DNA of 7,632 nucleotides from Bacillota bacterium (lineage in GTDB: Bacteria > Eremiobacterota > SpSt-956 > JAKJGF01), in contig JAKPQU010000073.1 of assembly GCA_029555925.1 (NCBI GenBank), positions 1-7,632 of the forward strand. The letters are read 5' to 3'. The notes beneath the pieces were generated by a model that did no database searches, was not told the DNA's origin, and was given only the letters and a program-made list of their open reading frames with translations. This document shows positions 1 through 5,131 of the stretch, in pieces. Position 1 is the first letter of the stretch; each line of letters opens with the position of its first letter. A program made the position numbers and the translations under genes.

Positions 1-298
1 TTGCCTTATTTAATTTGTTTTACAGACAATAAATTAGCCCTTATTTAATTTCTAATACTATAGAAAAAACGAATTTTTCTTCTCCAGAGCCTGCCAGGCA
101 GAAGCTTTTTATGGATACCCTTTTACCTGTAGCGGTACTTACGAAGAAAAATAATCTGCCTTATTTAATTTGTTTTACAGACAATAAAATAGCCCTTATT
201 TAATTTTTAATTCTATATAAAAAACTAATTTTTCTTCTCCAGAGCCTGCCAGGCAGAAGCTTTTTATGGATACCCTTTTACCTGTTACGGTACTAAGG
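1..298. repeat. Tandem repeat, two 138-bp units with a 155-bp period
   Basis: Positions 2-139 and 157-294 are two copies of the same 138-bp unit with few differences and no length change. They are joined by a 17-bp linker at 140-156 (TACGAAGAAAAATAATC). Each unit opens with a 13-bp motif (CCTTATTTAATTT) that recurs 35 bp later, at 4-16 and 39-51 and again at 159-171 and 194-206. Each then has an AT-rich middle, a palindrome (GCCTG-c-CAGGC) and an end of the type ACCTGTtaCGGTACT. I see no gene here. Stop codons and A/T runs make coding unlikely. It looks like a dispersed non-coding repeat, and the array may continue beyond the left edge. Confidence 0.92.
225..298 (+). repeat. Left member of an inverted repeat flanking the gene block
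   Basis: The end of the second tandem unit, read in reverse complement, matches 7533-7606 at the other end of the window. The outermost 22 bases match perfectly (CCTTAGTACCGTAACAGGTA and two more A). A diverged middle follows, then a second conserved block (AGCTTCTGCCTG-R-CAGGCTC), then GAAGAAAAAT. The palindrome GCCTG-c-CAGGC lies at 245-255, and the outer arms CTTCT and AGAAG could extend the fold. No transposase is present in the roughly 7.2 kb between the two members. Confidence 0.82.
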
Positions 299-317
299 TT
301 TTACTAAATATACAAGT

Positions 318-341
318 AATAGAAAGTTCCTGGCTCGGAAC
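318..341 (-). terminator. Weak candidate terminator after the zinc-ribbon gene
   Basis: On the minus strand, 21 bases past the stop codon, GTTCC and GGAAC (337-341 and 326-330) can pair around a 6-base loop. They are followed by TTTCTATT. The stem is only 5 bp and the T stretch is interrupted, so this is a weak rho-independent candidate. It is the only one I find after any of the four genes. Confidence 0.3.
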
Positions 342-361
342 AGATACAGTCGATGCTTTTC

Positions 362-1072
362 TCAAATTCCCCCTCTGGTTATCATAATCTGCGTTCCTCT
401 GTTCATATTTATCGATTTACAGTGCTGAACTATCTTTTTAACTAATTTTGCGAAATTATTTTTAATATTATATTCCATTTCAGGCCCTAGAGTTTTGCCG
501 TAATTAAATTTGTCACCTATTATGAGATGTGTTATATTCTCCGATATTATTTCACAGATAAGAGCTTCTTTCAGGGTTTGAACCGTCTCGGTTTTTGTTC
601 TGGAACCGGTCAGAAGTGAGCCGAACCCTCCGGTAGCGTGGCTCAATGCATGTTTTACAAATTTTTCTCCGACACCGGCCTGTCTTTTTACTGTCTTACT
701 TTCTGCTTCTTCAACTCTGTATACATTTACCTCTTTTATAGAATCCCAGGATAACTGATAGGTCTGAGGAGGATAACCTTTCTCCATTCTCATAACCTCA
801 TCTGCAAAGATAATAACTCTTACACCTGCTTCATCTATATCTATATTTCTCTCAGGCGGCGGAATATTGGCCAGTATATTCAGAGGTTCTTCTCCCTCAA
901 GTAAAGGCCCGCCGCATTCCATGCAAAATTTATTTATATCGGGGTTAACAGTATTACATTGTTTGCATTTCAATTCCGGCACAAGTCCTTCCAGACTGGC
1001 ACCGCAGTAAAAACAGCTTTTCTTCCCAAATTTTATTTTCCTTCCGCATTCACGACAGCTGACTGTATCCAT
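362..1072 (-). CDS. Double zinc-ribbon protein with probable PH-like C-terminal domain
   Basis: The product has 236 residues. Two treble-clef-type zinc ribbons occupy residues 6-23 (C6, C9, C20, C23) and 36-53 (C36, C39, C50, C53). Each has the CxxC-x10-CxxC spacing of the zinc_ribbon/DZR families, so each probably binds one structural zinc. After a short linker, residues of about 75-200 alternate beta-like stretches (GVRVIIFADEVMRME, LSWDSIKEVNVYRV, ALICEIISENITHLIIGD). This suggests a bacterial PH-like or GRAM-like domain, but that is inference from pattern only. A Gly/Ser-rich segment near residues 140-160 would be a loop within it, and the C-terminus is a basic helix. There is no signal peptide or membrane segment, so it is probably cytoplasmic. 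The ATG at 1072 is supported by AAGGAAGG (1081-1088) ending 8 bases upstream. It is the last of four co-oriented genes, 195 bp after the peptidase gene; that gap is full of repeats, so co-transcription is uncertain. Specific function unknown. Confidence 0.85.
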   Translation of the reverse strand: MDTVSCRECGRKIKFGKKSCFYCGASLEGLVPELKCKQCNTVNPDINKFCMECGGPLLEGEEPLNILANIPPPERNIDIDEAGVRVIIFADEVMRMEKGYPPQTYQLSWDSIKEVNVYRVEEAESKTVKRQAGVGEKFVKHALSHATGGFGSLLTGSRTKTETVQTLKEALICEIISENITHLIIGDKFNYGKTLGPEMEYNIKNNFAKLVKKIVQHCKSINMNRGTQIMITRGGI

Positions 1073-1102
1073 GTTTTAGACCTTCCTTTCTCTGCTGTAA
1101 TA

Positions 1103-1137
1103 AGTGAGTAGTAAGCCACTGCGACTCACTACTCACT
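1103..1137. repeat. Hairpin built from heptamers in the leader of the zinc-ribbon gene
   Basis: AGTGAGTAGT at 1103-1112 pairs perfectly with ACTACTCACT at 1128-1137 across a 15-base loop. The arms are made of the same GTGAGTA/ACTCACT heptamer found at 5104-5131, here in opposing orientations. The hairpin lies 31-65 bases upstream of the start codon, so it would be in the 5' leader if transcription begins further upstream. No T tract follows, so it is not an obvious terminator. Confidence 0.6.
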
Positions 1138-1139
1138 AT

Positions 1140-1219
1140 AATCGTGACGCGTAACGCGTGACGCGTGACGGGTGGTTTCGTGAGGCGTAACGCGTGATGC
1201 GTAATGCGTGATGCGTGGG
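1140..1219 (+). repeat. Heptamer tandem repeat, CGTRACG family, copy 1 (longest)
   Basis: About eleven degenerate 7-base units run from 1143: CGTGACG, CGTAACG and CGTGACG types first, then a GGTGGTT interruption with one extra T, then GCGTAAC, GCGTGAT and GCGTAAT types. The first 31 bases (1140-1170) match copies 2 and 3 apart from one base. It lies between the peptidase and zinc-ribbon genes. It is much more GC-rich than the surrounding genes and contains self-complementary ACGCGT steps. The conceptual translation on the minus strand (THHALRLT-like) is a repeat artefact, not a protein. Confidence 0.9.
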
Positions 1220-1223
1220 TTCG

Positions 1224-1253
1224 CCGGTACCGGGCGACCACAGGCAGTCGCCC
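1224..1253. repeat. GC-rich palindrome plus stem-loop between the peptidase and zinc-ribbon genes
   Basis: A perfect 10-bp palindrome (CCGGTACCGG, 1224-1233) overlaps a stem-loop. In the stem-loop, GGGCGAC (1232-1238) pairs with GTCGCCC (1247-1253) around an 8-base loop. The two structures share bases, so they are mutually exclusive folds. The stem sits 15 bases downstream of the peptidase stop codon and could block RNA decay or slow polymerase, but no T tract follows on the minus strand. The sequence resembles, from memory, a widespread dispersed GC-rich intergenic motif. Confidence 0.65.
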
Positions 1254-1254
1254 C

Positions 1255-1275
1255 TACGCCTCACGCCTCACTCAC
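1255..1275. repeat. Heptamer repeat overlapping the peptidase stop codon
   Basis: Three consecutive 7-base units read TACGCCT, CACGCCT and CACTCAC. The peptidase TGA stop (1268-1270) and part of the codons just before it fall inside this run, so the C-terminal residues Gly-Glu and the stop are encoded by repeat sequence. The units are related to the ACTCACT family at 5104-5131. Confidence 0.65.
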
Positions 1276-3916
1276 CTTTAACCTGTGCTTTATAATATGC
1301 TCCGGGAATAAAATATTTCCCGGCCACTTCCACTACTTTTTCGGCAGTAACTTTCTTTATATTATCTACATATTGAAGAACATAATCTTTATTTACCCCG
1401 TAACATGCCGCTTCTGCCAGGGCAGCAGTCCTTGCAAGGGTTGTCTTTTCCCCTGCCAGATAAAGACCGGTAATATAATTTTTCCCCTGAGTCAATTCTT
1501 CTTTCGAAGGCGGGTCTTCATAAAGTTTTTTAAATTCTTTCACAAGAAGCTCTTCCGTAAGACCAGCAGTATCGGGCGATGTGGCAGCATAGGACATAAA
1601 AGTGCCGCCTTTACCATAAAAATGATTGTATGTATGTATCACATAGGCAAGTCCCCTCTTGCCTCTTATTTCATTCCAGAACCTTCCTCCGTCACCTGTT
1701 GTAAGTCCCCTTATGACCTGTAAAACAGGATAATCCTCATGACCTGAAGGAACAGTGGCATATCCTATGGCTGTAGAAGTCTGGTTTCGTTTCTTTAAAA
1801 CAATATGTTCCACAGGATTATAAACAGGTTTAATGACATAATCAGGTGTAATGGCCTTCTGCCCTGACGGCAGTCTTTCAAGAAGGTTCATTTCCTTCAT
1901 TATCTTATCTTCCGTAAGATCTCCTCCGAAAGCTACTATAAGATTTGAACCTTTAACCATCAGATCATGCCATTTAAGGAGATCATCTCTTTGAAGTTGT
2001 TTTATTACTTCTTCCATACCTTCAGGAGGTAATCCGTAGGGATGGCCTCTGAACACTTCCTGTGAAAATAAAGACAGACATTGCTCTCTGGGACTGTCTT
2101 CTATTCCCCTTATCCTTGCAAGAATCTTTCTTTTTTCAATTTCTATTTCTTCTGAAGGGAATGACGGATGAAGTAATATTTCCTGGAGTATTTGGAAAGA
2201 TGTCCTGAAATTCCACGAAGTGCCTTTCAGTATAAAACCGAAATAATCATTCTTTATGACAGGTCTCACAGATACGCCCAGTGTCTCCAGTTTCCCGAGC
2301 AGTTCTCTACCGGTAAAATAATGGGATCCTTTCAGCATTGCAGACTGCATAAGTGATGTTATGCCGCAATTTTGTATATCTTCCTGAGATTTTCCTCCTC
2401 TTAACAGCAATGCTGCAGTAAATATGGGAATACGCGAGTTTTCAAGGAGTAATATTTCCGGGCCGTTAGAGAGATTGAATTCCTTTATTTTATCAAGAGG
2501 CTTCCCTTCAGGAAATAAAAGAGTTAAACTTTTTCCTTCCAGAAGTACCTGTTCATCTGATTGATATGTTGTTTCTTCTGCAATCTGAAGGGCCTCTTTG
2601 ATTGATGGTATTAAATCTTCAGAATCTCTTTTCTCAAAAGAATCCTTTTCAGGAATAATAGTGCATACGGATATATTGTCAGGTCTGAGATATTCCTTTG
2701 CAATTTTCAGAATATCCTCTGAATTAAGGGCAAGTATGTCGTTAAGATATTTATCACAGTTCAGGAAAGAACCGGTTCTTATTTCTACTATGCTTTTGAA
2801 GCCCACTTCCTGTCTTATATCATCATGAAGGAATAATATGTTATTCTGTATAATGCTTCTGGCTCTCAATAATTCCGACTGTGTAACTCGATGGGATGCA
2901 AGAGCAAAAATTTCTGCCATGACTGCTTTCTCCGCATCTTTTAACCGTTTTGTATCGGTTTTCATGAATATATTGAACATAGTATTTTCATCGAAATCAG
3001 AGGCACTGGCAATTATTTCATCTACGAGGCCTTTTTCTTCCCTTACCTTCAGATTAAGTCTGGAATTAAATCCCTGTCCCAGGATTATGGCAAGGAGTTC
3101 CATTGCCCCGTTTTCTTCCTGAAGATATTTCGGGGAATGAAAACCGCACATCCAGTAAACCTGTCCCACCTGGCGCCTCATTTCCATATATCTTATTTCA
3201 TGCTGTGGAGGTTCTGCCGGGGAATAAGTGCCTGATAACTCTCTGTCAGGAAGAGGAGCAAAAGTCTGTCGCACTTCATGTTCCACTGCATCATGATCGA
3301 TATCGCCTGCCACCACAAGAATATAATTTCTAGGTACATATCTTTCATAGAAATACTTATCTAAATCCCCGGGAGTAAGTTTATTTAGAATCTCTTCCGG
3401 CCCAAGTCTCCATCTTCTTCTGCGGTTAAACTTATAGGCAACGGAATAAAGTTTTTCTCTGAGCATGGCCTGAGGCATATCCATTTTACGTTTACTTTCC
3501 TGTTTTATAGCACCCATTTCACTTTTAAATACTTCGGGATGGAATACAGGTTTGCCGAAACCGTCACAGAGAATATCCATTGCCATCGAAAGATTCTGGG
3601 AAGGCACTGTAAGAAGATATTCCGTATAATCATAGCTTGTGCCTGCATCATACATGGCTCCTGCCATTCTTCTGTCTATAGAAAAAATTTCTTTTTCCGT
3701 TCTTTTTTCAGACGCATGCATCAAGTTATGTTCCACTACATGACTTATTCCTACCAGTTCATCAGGTTCCCAGCAATAGCCTGTATTTGCATGGACTGAT
3801 ACGATTACAACAGGAAAATTTCTGTTTATTATAGATATGACCTTCAGACCGTTTTCCAGGACGTAATATCTATAACTTTCAGGTAAATTATTATTCAATG
3901 TCAACATTCCTTTCAT
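1268..3916 (-). CDS. M16 family zinc metallopeptidase, two fused halves
   Basis: The product has up to 882 residues and contains two M16 halves in one chain. The N-terminal half carries the inverted zinc motif HVVEH (H59, E62, H63). The third ligand is E140, exactly 76 residues after H63, as in the HxxEHx76E signature. The second half (from about residue 480) is the degenerate partner: the matching position reads S521-LM-Q524-S525, so it cannot bind zinc. It does carry the R751...Y758 pair (RGKRGLAY) that contacts substrate in this family. The first half has Asp (D299) in place of that Tyr, which fits division of labour between halves. Such enzymes form clam-shaped chambers that degrade peptides or remove presequences. 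No signal peptide is visible, so it is predicted cytoplasmic, unlike periplasmic PqqL-type members. The start is uncertain: the ATG at 3916 abuts a heptamer repeat and lacks a Shine-Dalgarno site, while AAAGGA lies inside the frame at 3908-3913. The substrate is unknown. The gene starts 56 bp after cheB. Confidence 0.93.
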   Translation of the reverse strand: MKGMLTLNNNLPESYRYYVLENGLKVISIINRNFPVVIVSVHANTGYCWEPDELVGISHVVEHNLMHASEKRTEKEIFSIDRRMAGAMYDAGTSYDYTEYLLTVPSQNLSMAMDILCDGFGKPVFHPEVFKSEMGAIKQESKRKMDMPQAMLREKLYSVAYKFNRRRRWRLGPEEILNKLTPGDLDKYFYERYVPRNYILVVAGDIDHDAVEHEVRQTFAPLPDRELSGTYSPAEPPQHEIRYMEMRRQVGQVYWMCGFHSPKYLQEENGAMELLAIILGQGFNSRLNLKVREEKGLVDEIIASASDFDENTMFNIFMKTDTKRLKDAEKAVMAEIFALASHRVTQSELLRARSIIQNNILFLHDDIRQEVGFKSIVEIRTGSFLNCDKYLNDILALNSEDILKIAKEYLRPDNISVCTIIPEKDSFEKRDSEDLIPSIKEALQIAEETTYQSDEQVLLEGKSLTLLFPEGKPLDKIKEFNLSNGPEILLLENSRIPIFTAALLLRGGKSQEDIQNCGITSLMQSAMLKGSHYFTGRELLGKLETLGVSVRPVIKNDYFGFILKGTSWNFRTSFQILQEILLHPSFPSEEIEIEKRKILARIRGIEDSPREQCLSLFSQEVFRGHPYGLPPEGMEEVIKQLQRDDLLKWHDLMVKGSNLIVAFGGDLTEDKIMKEMNLLERLPSGQKAITPDYVIKPVYNPVEHIVLKKRNQTSTAIGYATVPSGHEDYPVLQVIRGLTTGDGGRFWNEIRGKRGLAYVIHTYNHFYGKGGTFMSYAATSPDTAGLTEELLVKEFKKLYEDPPSKEELTQGKNYITGLYLAGEKTTLARTAALAEAACYGVNKDYVLQYVDNIKKVTAEKVVEVAGKYFIPGAYYKAQVKGE
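3908..3913 (-). promoter_or_regulatory. AAAGGA inside the annotated peptidase start region
   Basis: This is the only Shine-Dalgarno-like sequence near the peptidase start, and it lies downstream of the first ATG (3914-3916). It abuts the second ATG (3905-3907), which is too close for normal use. The TTG codon at 3896-3898 is 9 bases away, a workable spacing, and would shorten the protein by six residues without touching the M16 fold. The true start may therefore be this TTG. The first ATG is otherwise preceded only by repeat sequence. Confidence 0.35.
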
Positions 3917-3972
3917 GTCAGCTATCAGCTTTCAGCTATCAGCAGCCGGCAGAAAAGCTGAAAAGTGAAATG
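3917..3972. repeat. Heptamer repeat (NTCAGCT family) filling the cheB-peptidase gap
   Basis: Four 7-base units occupy 3917-3944 (GTCAGCT, ATCAGCT, TTCAGCT, ATCAGCA). More degenerate units (TGAAAAG and GTGAAAT types) continue to the cheB stop codon. TCAGCTTT (3925-3932) can pair with AAAGCTGA (3954-3961) around a 21-base loop that includes GCCGGC. The repeat makes up essentially the whole 56-bp gap and abuts the first possible ATG of the peptidase. Confidence 0.8.
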
Positions 3973-5007
3973 CTATTTTATTAATTTCATTATAAGGGGC
4001 GCCATATCTCCGGGAGGAAGAATATATGTTGCACCTCCGAGTTTTATAGCTTCTCCCGGCATACCATGAACGACAGAGCTTTCTTTATCCTGTGCTATGG
4101 TAATAGCCCCTTTATCTTTCATCAATTTTAATTCTGTCGAGCCGTCCGTGCCCATACCTGTCAGAAGAATACCTATTGAAGCAGAGCCGTAAACATGTGA
4201 TACGGATCTGAAAAGAGATGATACAGACGGACATATATGCTCACCTGTTACAGCTTTTCTGAGGCTTATTAAACCATCAGTACCGACTTCCATCTGAAAA
4301 TCATCAGGAGCAAAATATATGTGTCCTCCTTCAGGTCTTATACCATGTGACGCAAGATGAACAGGGAGTTTTATATCGCTTTTCAACCATTCCACCATAC
4401 CTTCTATAAATCCCCTGGCAATATGCTGGACAATAAACAGAGGTACATCTACGGAATTAGAAAGACCTGATAATAAAGTACGCAGCACGAAGGGGCCTCC
4501 TATAGAAGAACCTATGGCAATTACCTTTATCTGACTGTTCTTAAATTTCAATGATGGCTCATATCTATATACAGGTATTTCTTTTTCTCTTCTGCTCCAT
4601 CTTTTTATAACCTTTATTTCTGACATTAATTTCAGGGTGCTAATAAATTTTTTCTTCATTTCTTCAGTATTTTTAAGTTCTATAGAGGGTTTTTCCAGTA
4701 TGCCCACTGCACCTGCTTCCATAGCTTTAAAAGTCATCTGTGCATCTTCAGGATTACAGTAGGAACTGACTATAACAATAGGAACAGGAGCATTTTCCAT
4801 AATTTTTCTTGTCAGGTCGAAACCATTTATACCGGGCATATTAATATCCATTGTTATTATATCAGGTTTTTTTCTTTCCAGTATGGAAAGAGCCTCTTCT
4901 CCGTTCCCTGCCACACCGATTAACTGTATATCAGGGTCGGAAATCAATATTTCCGATAAAATAAATCTCACTGTTTGAGAATCGTCAACTATGAGAACTT
5001 TTATCAT
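3973..5007 (-). CDS. cheB: CheB-type protein-glutamate methylesterase/deamidase with receiver domain
   Basis: The product has 344 residues. A receiver domain (residues 1-110) carries the acidic pair D8-D9, the phosphoacceptor D54 (TMDINMPG), S81-S82 at the conserved Ser/Thr switch position and K106 (EKPS). A basic linker (about 111-158) leads to the CheB methylesterase domain (about 160-344). Its catalytic triad is S168 (GSSIGG), H195 (QHIARGF) and D288 (TGMGTDG). The enzyme removes methyl groups from, and deamidates, receptor glutamates and glutamines when D54 is phosphorylated, here presumably by the kinase encoded just upstream. The start at 5007 is set by AGAGGA at 5014-5019, 6 bases upstream, and by the receiver fold beginning at MIKVLIVDDS. 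An in-frame extension to 5109 exists, but it is encoded by heptamer repeats and is not accepted. The gene follows cheA after 119 bp of repeat-rich DNA. The pairing resembles wspE-wspF, so WspF is an alternative name. Confidence 0.95.
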   Translation of the reverse strand: MIKVLIVDDSQTVRFILSEILISDPDIQLIGVAGNGEEALSILERKKPDIITMDINMPGINGFDLTRKIMENAPVPIVIVSSYCNPEDAQMTFKAMEAGAVGILEKPSIELKNTEEMKKKFISTLKLMSEIKVIKRWSRREKEIPVYRYEPSLKFKNSQIKVIAIGSSIGGPFVLRTLLSGLSNSVDVPLFIVQHIARGFIEGMVEWLKSDIKLPVHLASHGIRPEGGHIYFAPDDFQMEVGTDGLISLRKAVTGEHICPSVSSLFRSVSHVYGSASIGILLTGMGTDGSTELKLMKDKGAITIAQDKESSVVHGMPGEAIKLGGATYILPPGDMAPLIMKLIK

Positions 5008-5013
5008 ATATTT

Positions 5014-5019
5014 TCCTCT
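5014..5019 (-). promoter_or_regulatory. Ribosome binding site that fixes the cheB start
   Basis: AGAGGA lies 6 bases before the ATG at 5005-5007. This favours the short CheB that begins at the receiver domain over the 34-residue in-frame extension translated from repeats. Confidence 0.8.
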
Positions 5020-5046
5020 GTATATAAGTGAACCGTAATGTGTGAT

Positions 5047-5097
5047 AATCGTGACGCGTAACGCGTAACGCGTGACGGGTGGTTCGTGATGCGTGCC
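5047..5097 (+). repeat. Heptamer tandem repeat, CGTRACG family, copy 2
   Basis: Seven 7-base units start at 5050 in the order CGTGACG, CGTAACG, CGTAACG, CGTGACG, GGTGGTT, CGTGATG, CGTGCCA. The first 31 bases (5047-5077) are identical to copy 3 (7471-7501) and differ at one base from copy 1. The GGTGGTT interruption is also shared with copy 1, which points to descent from one ancestral block. It lies in the cheA-cheB gap, 40 bases upstream of the cheB start. It is GC-rich relative to the genes. Confidence 0.9.
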
Positions 5098-5103
5098 ATT
5101 ACC

Positions 5104-5131
5104 ACTCACTTTTCACGACTCACTACTCAAA
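5104..5131. repeat. Heptamer repeat (ACTCACT family) overlapping the cheA stop codon
   Basis: Four units read ACTCACT, TTTCACG, ACTCACT and ACTCAAA. On the minus strand the cheA stop TGA (5127-5129) is the first TGA of a run TGAGTAGTGAGTCGTGA, so coding sequence passes straight into the repeat. The family matches the hairpin arms at 1103-1137. Confidence 0.75.

Noticed and set aside
1..298. CRISPR array or integron attC sites
   Set aside because: The units are 138 bp with a short 17-bp linker. There are no unique spacers, no cas genes, no integrase and no attC core sites next to gene cassettes.
1050..1241. Minus-strand 63-residue reading frame
   Set aside because: Most of it is translated CGTRACG and GTGAGTA heptamers, and its 3' end overlaps the start of the zinc-ribbon gene. 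It has no ribosome site or family signature.
1208..1723. Plus-strand 171-residue reading frame
   Set aside because: It begins in repeat sequence and runs antisense through the peptidase gene, whose M16 motifs are conserved. The other plus-strand frames between 2598 and 6822 are likewise shadows of real genes.
5008..5109. In-frame N-terminal extension of CheB (34 residues)
   Set aside because: It is translated from heptamer repeats (TRYALRVT-like). A good ribosome site and the receiver fold both support the ATG at 5007.
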